In this document: piece by piece, positions 25,138-34,525 of the stretch
Numbering within the stretch: position 1 is the first letter of the stretch
How the letters are laid out: every line of letters begins with the position of its first letter
Assembly (NCBI GenBank): GCA_013290025.1
Contig: JABCYV010000018.1
Coordinates: 1-36,888, forward strand
Direction: 5' to 3'
Origin: Acidobacteriota bacterium
GTDB taxonomy: Bacteria > Acidobacteriota > Terriglobia > Terriglobales > Acidobacteriaceae
Length of the DNA: 36,888 nucleotides
The notes under the pieces: model-generated
The model's input: only the letters and a program-made list of their open reading frames with translations
Databases searched by the model: none
What the model was told of the DNA's origin: nothing
Position numbers and translations under genes: made by a program

Positions 25138-26246
25138 ACCACATAATGGCAATTATCGAACGCGAAATGCGCAAATTCTTCCGCTCTCCGGCGCTGATGA
25201 TGGCGTCCATGATTTTTCCCCTGGTGCAACTGATCGTGCTGGGGAATGCTTTCGGCGGCAAGATTCGCGACGCAAAGCTTGGCTTGGTGGACCAGGATGG
25301 CGGAACGCAGGCCTTGAAGATTCGTGAGGCCTTCGATTCGGTCCGCGCGAACATGCGCACTTTTGAGCCGATTTATTACAACAATGACAAGCAAGCCATG
25401 GAAGACGTGCGTAACGGTAAGATTCAGGGCGCGGTGATTATTCCTCCGCAATATTCGCGACGAGTTTACGAACAGGACCAGCCGCGCGTCGCTCTGATCG
25501 TGGACAATAGCGACAACTTCATGAGCTCAACTCTGGAAGATGAGCTTACTCAGATTACCAACGCACTGAACAATCCCACGGTTGAGCCGCGCATCTTGCA
25601 GCAAACCGTACTGCAAATTGTGGAGTTGTATCCCTATATCGAATATATGAAATATCTGCTTCCGGGTTCCATCAGCCTGGCCATGTTCGTTTCCGTGATG
25701 ATCGGCGGAGGCATGCTCTACATTGACGACAAAGCGCGAGGAGTAGTCGAAGGCTATCTGGTAACGCCGATTACCAAGGCGGAATTGGTTTTCGGACTCA
25801 ACGGCGCCGGCGCCATCAAGGCAACTTTGACTGGGGTGATCATCACGGTTATCGGTTCGATGTTGGCGGGTGTAAATACGCTGTTCAGTCCAGCCACGGC
25901 GGTTGGCCTCATCATCATGATCGTTCTTACTTCGCTGGCGTTCAATACCATGATGTTCTTGCTGATGGTCAGGGTAGAGGATCCGCTGGTGCCGCGGGCC
26001 ATCTTCGGCATCCTGAACACGCTGTTGTTCTTCCCTAGCGGAGCGATCTATCCCATCCAGGCATTTCCCTGGTGGCTGCGCGGCATTGCAAAAGTTGATC
26101 CATTCACCTTCGCCGTCCACGGCTTCAAGGCGCTGTTGCTGAAGGAGGCAGGCTTCTCGGCGATTATTCCTGACATGCTCTATCTCTCTATCTTCGCGCT
26201 GATCTCGTTGAGCGTAGCGACACCGTTGTTCAAACGGACGCTGTAA
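25134..26246 (+). CDS. ABC-2 family permease of the efflux pump
   Basis: From ATG 25134, which overlaps the ATPase stop, it has 370 residues; the longer frame from 24867 would overlap the ATPase gene by 270 bases and is rejected. The N-terminal helix (SPALMMASMIFPLVQLIVLGNAFGG) is followed by a periplasmic domain (about 45-175) and five or so C-terminal helices containing the ABC-2 signature region ARGVVEGYLVTPITKAELVFGLNG and the LVPRAIFGILNTLLFFPSGAIYPIQAFPWWLRGIAKVDPFTFAVHGFKALLL stretch. Only one permease gene is present, so it is probably a homodimer, unlike ybhS/ybhR. Confidence 0.93.
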   Translation: MNHIMAIIEREMRKFFRSPALMMASMIFPLVQLIVLGNAFGGKIRDAKLGLVDQDGGTQALKIREAFDSVRANMRTFEPIYYNNDKQAMEDVRNGKIQGAVIIPPQYSRRVYEQDQPRVALIVDNSDNFMSSTLEDELTQITNALNNPTVEPRILQQTVLQIVELYPYIEYMKYLLPGSISLAMFVSVMIGGGMLYIDDKARGVVEGYLVTPITKAELVFGLNGAGAIKATLTGVIITVIGSMLAGVNTLFSPATAVGLIIMIVLTSLAFNTMMFLLMVRVEDPLVPRAIFGILNTLLFFPSGAIYPIQAFPWWLRGIAKVDPFTFAVHGFKALLLKEAGFSAIIPDMLYLSIFALISLSVATPLFKRTL

Positions 26247-26283
26247 TCTTTGTTTTGTCGTCGATGGGGTTGTTATGCGGAGC

Positions 26284-26302
26284 TTCCCGTAATCTGCGGG
26301 AA
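26284..26302 (+). terminator. Small hairpin after efflux operon
   Basis: TTCCCG (26284-26289) and CGGGAA (26297-26302) form a 6-bp stem with a 7-base loop, 37 bases after the permease stop. There is no T-tract, so termination is doubtful; it could instead belong to the leader of the next gene. Confidence 0.3.
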
Positions 26303-26322
26303 TCAATTATGCTTGTGCAGCT

Positions 26323-26781
26323 ATGAGCCTGCTGGATGCCCCTCCATACGACCCGGCACGAGAACGACGGCGTCGGATCAAAATCGTCAGTGCCCTTATA
26401 CTTATTGTGGTGTTGGCCTTAGTGGTATGGATGAACCGCTACTGGCCCGAAAGGCGCGTGGTAAAGAAATTCTTTGCCGCCCTTCAGAAGAAAGACTATG
26501 AAACTGCGTACGGCGTTTATTTTGCCGACCCGCAATGGAAGCAGCACCCCGAGAAGCACTCGCTGTATCCCTACAATGAGTTTTACCGCGACTGGGGGCC
26601 GGGAGGAGAGTGGGGAATCGTGAACCGCTATGAAATCTACGGCGCCAGCAGTTGCTCCGGCGGCGGCAGCGGGATTGTGGTGGACGCCATTGTGAATGGC
26701 CGTGCCGAACATGCCCAACTGTATATAGATAAATCCGACAAGAGCCTCAGCCCTCCACCTTGTGAACTGCAGTTCCGTTGA
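26323..26781 (+). CDS. Small single-pass membrane protein, unknown function
   Basis: The 152-residue protein has a short Arg-rich cytoplasmic start (RERRRRIK), one transmembrane helix (about 20-38, IVSALILIVVLALVVWM), and an extracytoplasmic part with FFAALQKKDYETAYGVYF, reminiscent of the first helix of NTF2-like or Coa1-type domains. Two cysteines (SSCSGG and PPCELQF) could form a disulfide. I do not recognise a specific family. It starts 76 bases after the efflux permease and ends 11 bases before the stop of the convergent fabD gene, with no terminator between them. Confidence 0.65.
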   Translation: MSLLDAPPYDPARERRRRIKIVSALILIVVLALVVWMNRYWPERRVVKKFFAALQKKDYETAYGVYFADPQWKQHPEKHSLYPYNEFYRDWGPGGEWGIVNRYEIYGASSCSGGGSGIVVDAIVNGRAEHAQLYIDKSDKSLSPPPCELQFR

Positions 26782-26792
26782 CGCCAGCAAAG

Positions 26793-27749
26793 TCACGCGC
26801 CAACACTGGTGAAGTGTTCCAATGTCTTCTGGAGCGACGCTTCAGCGTCAACATTCTGGCATGTCATCGATCGGTCGATCTGACGCATCAGGCCGCGCAG
26901 CACTTTGCCCGGACCGACTTCCACGAACGTCTGAACGCCTTTCGCCATCAGCAGACGCATAGACGAATCCCATTTCACCGAACCAGTTACCTGCCGAACC
27001 AGGGCGTCCCGGCTGGCGTCCGCGTCTTCGACGATCGCCGCGTCGACGTTACACGCAACCGGGATTTCGGGCCTCCGGAAGCTCAGAGAATGCAGGTCCG
27101 CTGCCAGCCGGTCTTGCGCCGGTTTCATGAGAGCACAATGGAATGGGGCGCTTACGGACAGCATCTTAGCTCGCTTGGCCCCGCGTTCATCTGCTAACTT
27201 CGTCGCGCGTTCCACCGCAGCGGCATGCCCCGAGATCACGATCTGCTCTGGAGAATTAATGTTAGCGGGCTCGCAGACCTCGCCCTGGGCGGCGTCCTGG
27301 CAAACCGCGGTGACCTTCTCCAGATCCATGCCAAGGATCGCGGCCATTGCACCTACTCCAACTGGAACGGCTTCCTGCATGTACTTACCGCGGTTGCGGA
27401 CGGTACGCACGGCATCGGCAAAACTGAGTGTGCCGGCAGCAACATGCGCCGAATACTCACCCAGGCTGTGTCCGGCGACAAAGCTCGGCTTCAAACCTTT
27501 CTCGTTCAGAACACGCCAAGCTGCGACTGAAGTGGTCAGGATCGCCGGTTGCGTGATCTCGGTCAGGCGAAGGTGCTCCTCCGGTCCCTCGAAGCACAAT
27601 CGGGAGAGCTTGATCCCGAGCGCTTCATCGGCTTCGTCGAATGTCTGCCGGGCGATGGGATATTTCTCGGCAAGCTCTTTGCCCATGCCGACGGCTTGAG
27701 ATCCCTGGCCAGGGAAGAGAAAGGCGATGGCAGATGCCGAAATTGTCAT
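26793..27749 (-). CDS. fabD: Malonyl-CoA:ACP transacylase
   Basis: FabD loads malonate onto acyl carrier protein for fatty-acid elongation. In 318 residues it shows the GQGSQ oxyanion motif (14-18), the nucleophile Ser95 in GHSLGE, Arg120 in RNRGKYMQEAVP and His204 in SAPFHCALM, all expected active-site residues. It lies 18 bases after plsX on the same strand and ends the cluster; the gene beyond is convergent. No fabH, fabG or acpP is adjacent, although plsX-fabH-fabD-fabG-acpP is the common bacterial order. Confidence 0.96.
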   Translation of the reverse strand: MTISASAIAFLFPGQGSQAVGMGKELAEKYPIARQTFDEADEALGIKLSRLCFEGPEEHLRLTEITQPAILTTSVAAWRVLNEKGLKPSFVAGHSLGEYSAHVAAGTLSFADAVRTVRNRGKYMQEAVPVGVGAMAAILGMDLEKVTAVCQDAAQGEVCEPANINSPEQIVISGHAAAVERATKLADERGAKRAKMLSVSAPFHCALMKPAQDRLAADLHSLSFRRPEIPVACNVDAAIVEDADASRDALVRQVTGSVKWDSSMRLLMAKGVQTFVEVGPGKVLRGLMRQIDRSMTCQNVDAEASLQKTLEHFTSVGA

Positions 27750-27767
27750 GGAAATATTATTCTGGAC

Positions 27768-28790
27768 TTACGTACTCATCGTCGCGACTCGTACCCCCGC
27801 TAGCTCTTTCTCGATCTTGCTATTGATCTTCCGCTCGGCGAATTCCGCCGCCACCCGAATCGCATTTTTGATTGCATTCGCATTCGACGATCCGTGGGTA
27901 ATGAAACATACGCCCTTCACCCCGAGCAATGGCGCGCCGCCGTACTCGGTGTGGTCAAGCCGCTTTTTGAAATCAGCAAACGCGCTGCGCGAAAGTAGAT
28001 ATCCGACCTGCCGTGTGATGGTCTCTTTCAGACTTTCCTTCAGAATTGCTCTCACCAGATTGGCCACACCTTCGGAGGTCTTCAGCGCGACGTTGCCCAC
28101 GAAGCCATCGGCGACAATCACATCCACCTGGCCGCCGTACAGGTCGCGACCTTCCACGTTACCCACAAAATTCAGCGGAAGTTTTTTCAGAAGATGAAAC
28201 GCTTCGCGGGTCAATTCGTTGCCTTTGGTATCTTCTTCACCGATGGAAAGCAGGCCAACCTTTGGGCGGCGCGTGCCGAACATGCTGCGAAAGTAGATTT
28301 CGCCCATGACCGCGAACTGCTCCAGGTTCTCCGGCGTGCAGTCCACGTTGGCGCCAACATCCAGCAGAATGGCGACCGTCCGTATCGCGGTAGGGAAAAC
28401 CGCAGCCAGTGCGGGACGATCGACTCCCGGTATCCCCCCGAGAACCATTTTCGCCGTCGCCATCGCGGCCCCGGTGTTGCCAGCGGTCACGAAGCCGGTG
28501 GCTCGACCTTCGCGCACCAGGCGAAGTCCCACACGCATGGAAGAGTCGCGCTTGGCGCGAACTGCTTGCACCGCCTTATCCTCCATGGTGATGACTTCGC
28601 TGGCGTGGATTATTTCCAGAGGCAGGCCGGACGCGGCGGGATAGCGGCTGAGTTCTGCCCGAATCGTAGCTTCGTTGCCCACTAGACTGACGCGGACGCC
28701 GTAATGCCGAGCCGCCTGAATTGCACCTTCGATCTCAGGCTTTGGCGCCCGGTCCGAACCCATCGCGTCCAAGGCAATGACGCTTGGCAT
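27768..28790 (-). CDS. plsX: Phosphate acyltransferase PlsX
   Basis: PlsX makes acyl-phosphate from acyl-ACP for phospholipid synthesis at the inner membrane surface. The 340-residue protein opens with [20 protein letters not shown], and contains [50 protein letters not shown] and [29 protein letters not shown], all diagnostic. It starts 12 bases after rpmF with no obvious Shine-Dalgarno, suggesting coupling to rpmF, and precedes fabD by 18 bases. Confidence 0.97.
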   Translation of the reverse strand: MPSVIALDAMGSDRAPKPEIEGAIQAARHYGVRVSLVGNEATIRAELSRYPAASGLPLEIIHASEVITMEDKAVQAVRAKRDSSMRVGLRLVREGRATGFVTAGNTGAAMATAKMVLGGIPGVDRPALAAVFPTAIRTVAILLDVGANVDCTPENLEQFAVMGEIYFRSMFGTRRPKVGLLSIGEEDTKGNELTREAFHLLKKLPLNFVGNVEGRDLYGGQVDVIVADGFVGNVALKTSEGVANLVRAILKESLKETITRQVGYLLSRSAFADFKKRLDHTEYGGAPLLGVKGVCFITHGSSNANAIKNAIRVAAEFAERKINSKIEKELAGVRVATMST

Positions 28791-28802
28791 GAAGTGGCTA
28801 GG

Positions 28803-28988
28803 CTAGCTGGATTCCTCGACGTCCAGAACTTCGCGGCCCTTATAGTAGCCGCACTTGGGGCAGGCACGATGCGGCATTTTGCGCTCGTGGCAGTTCGGGC
28901 ACTCGGAGAGGGCGTGACTTTTGAGTGCGTCGTGAGCGCGCCGCGAGCTTGTCCGCGCTTTGGAGTGTCGCCGTTTTGGATTTGGCAT
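28803..28988 (-). CDS. rpmF: Ribosomal protein L32
   Basis: The 61-residue protein begins MPNPKRRHSKARTSSRRAH, the universal L32 start, and has four cysteines in C-x2-C ... C-x2-C (CPNC, CPKC), the zinc-binding form of L32. The start has AAAAGGA upstream. It stands in the common yceD-rpmF-plsX order, so growth-rate control of lipid and ribosome synthesis is likely shared. Confidence 0.97.
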   Translation of the reverse strand: MPNPKRRHSKARTSSRRAHDALKSHALSECPNCHERKMPHRACPKCGYYKGREVLDVEESS

Positions 28989-29081
28989 TTAAGATTCCTT
29001 TTCTAAGATCTGCATCTAGCTGCTGGCCTCTGGCTCGAACCCTCCGCGCGAAAAGCTAGGAGCCAGGAGCAAGTAGCCGTT

Positions 29082-29633
29082 TTAGCTTTCCAACTTGCCG
29101 CGGATGTCTTTCAGTGCCGACCAGCGCGGATCTTCGACCGGCTCAGCACAGGAACATTGCTCGACATTCATGTTCCTTCCACAATGCGGACAAAGGCCCT
29201 TGCAATCCTCGCGGCAGATCGCCCTTATGGGGAGCGCCAGCAGCACTTGCTCGCGCAACGCATCTTCCAGCAGCAATCCCTCGCCCTGATAATAACTGAC
29301 TTCGGCTTCCGCGCTGGTAACAGAAAGCTCAGCCCGTCCCGCATCTGTGCCCTGGGGTCGGTAAAGCAGATCAAAATTTCGCGCGACCTTCTCAACTACC
29401 GGCTCCAGACAACGGGCGCAGGCCATCTCAACTCTCGTAGCCAGCTCGCCGGTGAGCCGTATATCCTTTACTATCTGATGCTTGCCGTGACGTTCCTCGA
29501 CCAGTTGGGCGCGTCCCGAGGTCTGCAGGTCGTCTACCTGCCGCAGATCCGGCCCAAAATCGATCGCGCCCGGACCGTACTGCTCCTCGAAATCAATGGG
29601 ATGGACTTCCAACTCATGAATTTCGATCAACAT
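29082..29633 (-). CDS. YceD/DUF177 family protein
   Basis: The 183-residue protein is the usual upstream partner of rpmF; in plants and bacteria the family is linked to 23S rRNA accumulation. It has CARCLEPV in the centre and a C-terminal CREDCKGLCPHCGRNMNVEQCSC, the DUF177 Cys motif that may bind zinc. The ATG at 29633 has GGAGG six bases upstream; the GTG at 29648 would place that Shine-Dalgarno inside the gene, so it is rejected. A 93-base spacer separates it from rpmF. Confidence 0.9.
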   Translation of the reverse strand: MLIEIHELEVHPIDFEEQYGPGAIDFGPDLRQVDDLQTSGRAQLVEERHGKHQIVKDIRLTGELATRVEMACARCLEPVVEKVARNFDLLYRPQGTDAGRAELSVTSAEAEVSYYQGEGLLLEDALREQVLLALPIRAICREDCKGLCPHCGRNMNVEQCSCAEPVEDPRWSALKDIRGKLES

Positions 29634-29823
29634 CGGAAACCTCCGCACCCCCTACCTGATGCCGCGAAGGCCGCGGAAGCACGCTCAGAGGTGCAAGTTC
29701 TCCAGGGAGCAAGCAATAAGTATAAAGGGCGCTGCGGAAAGGGGTCAAGGAACGCGGCGCGGCGGGTAGTGTCTTAAACACTGTGTTACCGGATTCCGAG
29801 CAGTTCGACAAGGCTCCAAACGT

Positions 29824-29849
29824 GGTCGGTTAGTCCGACCTGCTACACT
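29824..29849 (+). promoter_or_regulatory. Inverted repeat and -10 before the nuclease-fold gene
   Basis: GGTCGG (29824-29829) and CCGACC (29835-29840) form a perfect 6-bp inverted repeat with a 5-base centre, and TACACT (29844-29849), a 4-5/6 match to a -10, follows at once. The next ATG (29861) is only twelve bases after this -10 and has no Shine-Dalgarno, so the mRNA may be leaderless. Speculative. Confidence 0.35.
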
Positions 29850-29860
29850 GCCATGCAATT

Positions 29861-30454
29861 ATGGCCATTGCCGAACTGGACGCAATTGTTGAGCAGTCCT
29901 TACGCTCGTTTTATCAGGATATTTGTGACGCAGAGTTGTGCGGACGTGAGAACGAGATGGTGAATCTGTACGCCTTAGGGCATCTGGCCAAGCACATTCG
30001 ACAGGGTACGATGTTGCACGATCTGACACAAATCGGGATAGAGGTGACCGTTCGCCAGCTCCCGCGCTTGCATCACGAATTGAAGTGGATGACAGTCCGC
30101 AAAGACTTGGTGATTTGGGAATTCCCGCGCACGACACTCTGGAAAGCCGAGAAGCCGTGCAACAGAATGCCAAACAATGAGCCTCTAGCGGTCATGGAAT
30201 GGAAAGTGAACCATTTTCTCAACGGCGGGGTTCATGAGGAAAATTTGGCAGCGCACGAACAGCACAAAGGCGATATTGATTGGCTTCGCAGAACGTCGTG
30301 TCGGATAGGCGGGGAGAGTTTCATCGGGTACTCCGTGCTGGTGCAGGACACTAAGATTCCGAAACATCTCAGTTGTGTGAGAGTCCAAGCGGGCGAAGTG
30401 CGGTCAGCCTTGAGCCTTCCCGACAACGGAGCAACTGGTGGGCCATCGGCGTGA
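29861..30454 (+). CDS. Predicted PD-(D/E)xK-fold protein, unknown function
   Basis: The 197-residue protein matches no named family I can recall. Its order of segments fits a PD-(D/E)xK nuclease core: an acidic helix (ENEMVNLYALGHLAKHI, 30-47), then VRKDLVIWEFPR with Asp82 at the end of a beta-strand, then AVMEWKVNHFL with Glu113-x-Lys115, then a helix region HKGDIDWLRR. It has no signal peptide and is cytoplasmic. There is no methylase, helicase or other defence gene next to it. The start codon lacks a ribosome-binding site. I infer the fold from pattern only; catalytic activity, and any role in restriction, repair or mobile-element defence, is unproven. Confidence 0.6.
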   Translation: MAIAELDAIVEQSLRSFYQDICDAELCGRENEMVNLYALGHLAKHIRQGTMLHDLTQIGIEVTVRQLPRLHHELKWMTVRKDLVIWEFPRTTLWKAEKPCNRMPNNEPLAVMEWKVNHFLNGGVHEENLAAHEQHKGDIDWLRRTSCRIGGESFIGYSVLVQDTKIPKHLSCVRVQAGEVRSALSLPDNGATGGPSA

Positions 30455-30531
30455 GCAGCAACACGCTATTTAAGACAGTAGCAGCGCGGCGGTAGTGCTT
30501 CAGTTCGTCAAACTGACCAAGCATTGAGCTT

Positions 30532-30677
30532 TGTCATGCTGAGCGGATTCGGCCTCTTGCGGGCGAGAGGTCGAGAAGGTCGAAACATCCCTACCCCATT
30601 TTGCCGCCAGGCTTTAGGGATCCTTCGACTCCGTGGGCACTTCGCGTTGCGAAGCAGCCACTCCGGTCATGATGACA
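30532..30677. repeat. REP-like palindromic intergenic element
   Basis: The element begins TGTCATGCTGAGCG and ends TCATGATGACA, so its ends are short inverted repeats (TGTCAT/ATGACA). Inside, TCGAAACATCCCTA on the left matches the reverse complement of TTAGGGATCCTTCGA on the right at 12 of 14 positions, making a long imperfect hairpin. The words TCATGCTGAGCG, TCGAAGGATCCCTA are familiar from repeated intergenic palindromes in Acidobacteria. It occupies about half of the 292-base gap between two plus-strand genes. A small open frame overlapping it is not considered a gene. Confidence 0.6.
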
Positions 30678-30746
30678 CCAGCACGCCTAGCTGGTTAACC
30701 CGATGCATTTCGGTTATCCTCCGGCGAGCTTTGTCCCAGCTATACG

Positions 30747-32399
30747 ATGACCCACTCCCAGAATGACCTGCAGAGAGATGCTGCGTCCGCACGTCCCGCG
30801 CCCCAACCAGGCCGGGATTTCGCCTTAGAGAGGTGGTGGGCCACTCATTCTGAACTGCTGGCCGCCACAGCTCTGACTCTTGGTTTTTTGCTGCGTATCA
30901 GAGCCGCGTCCGGAACTTTCTTGAATCCCGACGAGGTGCTGCACTTCCTGGCGGCAAACCAGACTTCGCTGACGGCCGCTTATCGGGCTAGCGTAGGCAC
31001 GGCGCATCCACCGCTCCTGATCCTGGTGCTGTATCTGCTGCGCAGCTTCGGTACCTCGGAGCTGGTCTTGCGCCTGCCTTCGGTCATTGCCAGCACAGTC
31101 TTTTGCTGGATCACGTTTCGCTGGTTCACGATCCTTCTAGGACAAGTGGCTGGGTGGATCGGCCTCATCTTGCTGACCTTTCTTCCGCCCATGATCGAAC
31201 TCTCGGCGGAAGTGCGGCAGTATGCGCTTTTACTTTGTTTTTCAGCCCTCGCTGCTTACTTTCTGGAACGCGCCTGGGCTGGAAACTCGGCGCGCGAAAT
31301 GCTGATCTCATTTCTATTCCTGTATCTCGCGATGCTCACCCATTTTTCGGCCATTCTGTTTGCGGGCACGCTAGGAGGATATTCAGCTCTGCGGCTGGTG
31401 CGAGAACCGCTGTCGAAGGGCTTGCTCGCGCTTTGGACCACAGGACAGGCGGGCGCGCTGGCCCTCCTCATCTTCCTTTATCAGACCCACATCGCTCCGG
31501 TGAGCAGTAGAGAACGCGCGCAGCAAAGTATGCAAGCATTGCTCACGAACTCTTACTTCCATTGGGGTCATGACCATCTGTCCTTGTTCATCTTCGCCAG
31601 AAGCTTTGGCGTTTTTCAATACACTTTCGGACAACTCGCAGTTGGTGATGTTGCCGGCCTGATGTTCTTTGCGGGTGTGGCCATGCTGCTCATGGGGAAA
31701 TACCCACCAGAGATGGCCTGGCCCAGATCACGTGAACTGGGAATCTTCCTCTTACTTCCCTTCGTCCTCAACTGTACGGCTGCTCTTGTCGATCTCTATC
31801 CTTATGGCGGCACCCGGCACTCGGCTATCCTCGCGCCTTTTGCCGTTGCTGGAGTCAGCTTCGTATTGGCCCGGCTCACAGGCCAGCGAATTGCCCGAGG
31901 ACTGGCCGCTGCTCTGCTGGTTGTAGTGACGTGTCATTTGTTCGGCGTTCCGCACCGGCCCTATATGCTGCGGAGAGATCAGAGCCGAGCGAACATGACC
32001 GCCGCCATGGATTTCATCCACCGCGAGGTTTCAGCAACCGATCACATCTTCGTCGACTTTCAGAGCAACTACTTCCTTCGATACTATCTCTGCCGCGAAC
32101 GGACTGCCCCGGCTGACGCTGTGCTCGCTAGTTTTCATACATTCCAGTGTGGCGGATATCACGTAATCTCGACCGACTACCAGACCAACATCTTCAATGC
32201 TGAAATTTTCCTGAGCCGGTGGGGCGAAATGCTAAGACTGTACGCCCTCAAACCTGGAGACACGGTATGGGTATTTCAGGCGGGATGGGACATTCATCTT
32301 GCGGACCAACTCAAAGAGCACTATCCGGAATTTCGCGACCTGAATCCCCAACGCTTCGGCCGCAACATCACGATATTCAAACTGACCGTCGGCGAATGA
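30747..32399 (+). CDS. GT39-like polytopic glycosyltransferase
   Basis: The 550-residue inner-membrane protein has about ten transmembrane helices and the GT-C pattern: FLNPDEVLHFL in the first periplasmic loop (acidic catalytic-type residue), AHPPLLILVLYLL, LRLPSVIASTVF, and LSAEVRQYALLLCFSALAAYFL, as in the ArnT/PMT group. A periplasmic C-terminal domain follows (about 415-550). It probably transfers a sugar from a polyprenyl-phosphate donor to a lipid, protein or glycan; the substrate cannot be read. The start ATG has no Shine-Dalgarno. It ends 11 bases from the stop of the convergent iorB-like gene. Confidence 0.85.
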   Translation: MTHSQNDLQRDAASARPAPQPGRDFALERWWATHSELLAATALTLGFLLRIRAASGTFLNPDEVLHFLAANQTSLTAAYRASVGTAHPPLLILVLYLLRSFGTSELVLRLPSVIASTVFCWITFRWFTILLGQVAGWIGLILLTFLPPMIELSAEVRQYALLLCFSALAAYFLERAWAGNSAREMLISFLFLYLAMLTHFSAILFAGTLGGYSALRLVREPLSKGLLALWTTGQAGALALLIFLYQTHIAPVSSRERAQQSMQALLTNSYFHWGHDHLSLFIFARSFGVFQYTFGQLAVGDVAGLMFFAGVAMLLMGKYPPEMAWPRSRELGIFLLLPFVLNCTAALVDLYPYGGTRHSAILAPFAVAGVSFVLARLTGQRIARGLAAALLVVVTCHLFGVPHRPYMLRRDQSRANMTAAMDFIHREVSATDHIFVDFQSNYFLRYYLCRERTAPADAVLASFHTFQCGGYHVISTDYQTNIFNAEIFLSRWGEMLRLYALKPGDTVWVFQAGWDIHLADQLKEHYPEFRDLNPQRFGRNITIFKLTVGE

Positions 32400-32410
32400 G
32401 TGCCCACGAA

Positions 32411-34525
32411 CTAACTTAAGATTGGCAGCGCTCGTATTCGCTTCTTCGTGGCTGCGTAAATCGCATTACACAATGCCGGGGCCAAGGGAGGGACCGGAGG
32501 CTCGCCCGCGCCCGTTGGTGCTTCCGCGCTCGGCACGAAATATGCTTCTACCACGGGCGCCTCGTTCATCCGGATGGGTGGGTAGTCGTCAAAGTTGCCT
32601 TGCACGACTCGCCCTTTCTCAATAGTGATCTGCGCACGCAGAGCATTGGTCAGCGCGAAAATCACCGCACCTTGAATCTGCTGGTCCAAGATATTGGGAT
32701 TTACCACCTGGCCGCAGTCGATTGCTCCCACTACGCGGTGCACGCGCGGCTGATCGTTTTCCATCGAGATCTCAACCACTTCGGCCATATAAGTGCCAAA
32801 GCATCCGAAACATGCAATGCCGTGATAGCGGCCGGTTGGCAACGGCTTTTCCCAGCCAGCTTTCTCAGCTGCCATTTGCAGCACTCCACGCATGCGCGCC
32901 GTCTTCCATGTCGTGTCGAAGAACTTGATCTCTTCATCTTTCGCCAGCAGATGCAGCCGCAATTCCAGCGGATCCTTGCCCGCCACCGTGGCTAGTTCAT
33001 CTATGAACGATTCCGACGCAAACGCTGTCTCCATTCCATATACCGACCGCATGAAGCCCGGAGTCACCGGGGTGACTGTCATCACGTACTCAACCAGCGC
33101 ATTGGGAAGGGAATAAATCAACGACGACTCGTCGGGAAGGTCGGCATCAATGTCGGGCGACGGACCTGGAAAGCCCTTCTGACCGTTGATGGAAGGCTCC
33201 ACGATGCGATGCGAGAACGCGAGCGGCCACCCGCGACCGTCGAGCACGCCGCTCATCACGTGATAGCTCGCGGGGCGGTAACTGGAGAACCGCATATCGT
33301 CTTCGCGCGTCCAGATCACCTTGATCGGCACGTTGGCCGCTTTCGAGACCAGCGCGGCTTCGACTGCGTAATCGTGATCGAGACGGCGTCCGAAGCCCCC
33401 ACCCAGGAGCGTGACATTGATCTTCACCTGGTCCAGATCGAGTCCCACCGCCTTGGCGACGGCATCGCGAACATCCGGCGGCCACTGCAGCGGTCCCCAG
33501 ATCTCGCAATTCGATCCCCGGAAATGAGCCGTGCAATTGCCCGGCTCCATCGGAGCCTGGGCCATCAGCGGAGTCTGGTAAGCCGCCTGGATCCGCTTGC
33601 CCGCGACCTTCGACACATCCCCTCTGGAATACAGCGTCGCAGCCTTGTTGGAAGCAGACTTCTTTAGCAGGTCATACATCGCCGCTGAGTTCAGATCTTT
33701 GTTCGTTCCCTCGTCCCATGTGACGTTGAGGACCCGCCGGCCTTCCATCGCGCCCCACACGCTGTCCGCCACGACGGCAACGGCGGAATCGCCGGTCTTT
33801 CCCACAAAACCGACGCCGGAAATCTTTTTCGATTCCTGGTCGTCGAACCTTGTCACTGTCCCGCCAATCACCGGGCAACGCGCCAGAACGGCGTATTTCA
33901 TGCCAGGCAAGCGGAGATCGATCCCGAAGATTGCGGTTCCGTCTACCTTGGACGGACCGTCCAGCCGGGGAACCGGCTTGCCGACAAGCTTGAAATCCTT
34001 CGCGTCCTTCAGCGGAGGGGCAACGGGGATGGGGAGGGCCGCCGCTTTGGCCGCCAATCGCCCATAACTCAAACGACGATTGGAAGCTGCGTGCACAACG
34101 AAGCTATTTTCCGCGGCGCACCCCGATCGCGGTACGCGCCATTCGAGCGCGGCAGCGCTGATTAGCATCTCGCGGGCCGCTGCACCGGCCTTGCGCAACG
34201 GGTCCCACGAAATTCGCAGGCTGGCGCTGGAACCAGTTTGCTGGTCGCCATAAAGGGTAGGGTTGGCGCCGGCCTGCTCGATGGTGATGTGCTTCCAGTC
34301 TGCTTCCAATTCCTCCGCCAGAATCATGGGCAACGAAGTGTGCACTCCCTGTCCCATCTCCGAGCGCGCGACCACGATGGTGATTTTGCCATCAGGAGTG
34401 ATTCTCAGAAACGCATTGGGCGCGAATGTAGAAGCCGATCCATGCGGCAGATAGAAACCAATCACCAATCCGGCACCGGCAGCGGCACCTACAGCGAGAA
34501 AGTCGCGGCGGGAGATCGGGCTCAT
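32411..34525 (-). CDS. Molybdopterin subunit of IorAB-type oxidoreductase
   Basis: The 704-residue protein has a strong Tat signal ([20 protein letters not shown]) and is the large molybdenum-cofactor subunit of the xanthine-oxidase family, closest in pattern to isoquinoline 1-oxidoreductase beta. Seen motifs: [43 protein letters not shown], and the C-terminal [30 protein letters not shown], containing the catalytic-region Glu. It acts in the periplasm, hydroxylating an N-heterocycle or oxidising an aldehyde; the substrate is unknown. It overlaps the small iron-sulfur subunit gene by four bases. No cytochrome subunit or XdhC-type maturation gene is adjacent. Confidence 0.9.
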   Translation of the reverse strand: MSPISRRDFLAVGAAAGAGLVIGFYLPHGSASTFAPNAFLRITPDGKITIVVARSEMGQGVHTSLPMILAEELEADWKHITIEQAGANPTLYGDQQTGSSASLRISWDPLRKAGAAAREMLISAAALEWRVPRSGCAAENSFVVHAASNRRLSYGRLAAKAAALPIPVAPPLKDAKDFKLVGKPVPRLDGPSKVDGTAIFGIDLRLPGMKYAVLARCPVIGGTVTRFDDQESKKISGVGFVGKTGDSAVAVVADSVWGAMEGRRVLNVTWDEGTNKDLNSAAMYDLLKKSASNKAATLYSRGDVSKVAGKRIQAAYQTPLMAQAPMEPGNCTAHFRGSNCEIWGPLQWPPDVRDAVAKAVGLDLDQVKINVTLLGGGFGRRLDHDYAVEAALVSKAANVPIKVIWTREDDMRFSSYRPASYHVMSGVLDGRGWPLAFSHRIVEPSINGQKGFPGPSPDIDADLPDESSLIYSLPNALVEYVMTVTPVTPGFMRSVYGMETAFASESFIDELATVAGKDPLELRLHLLAKDEEIKFFDTTWKTARMRGVLQMAAEKAGWEKPLPTGRYHGIACFGCFGTYMAEVVEISMENDQPRVHRVVGAIDCGQVVNPNILDQQIQGAVIFALTNALRAQITIEKGRVVQGNFDDYPPIRMNEAPVVEAYFVPSAEAPTGAGEPPVPPLAPALCNAIYAATKKRIRALPILS

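Noticed and set aside
26778-27197. Plus-strand frame opposite fabD
   Set aside because: Antisense to a gene with intact catalytic motifs; high-GC shadow frame.
30524-30766. Small plus-strand frame across the palindromic repeat
   Set aside because: Its sequence is the repeat itself and it overlaps the glycosyltransferase start; no coding support.
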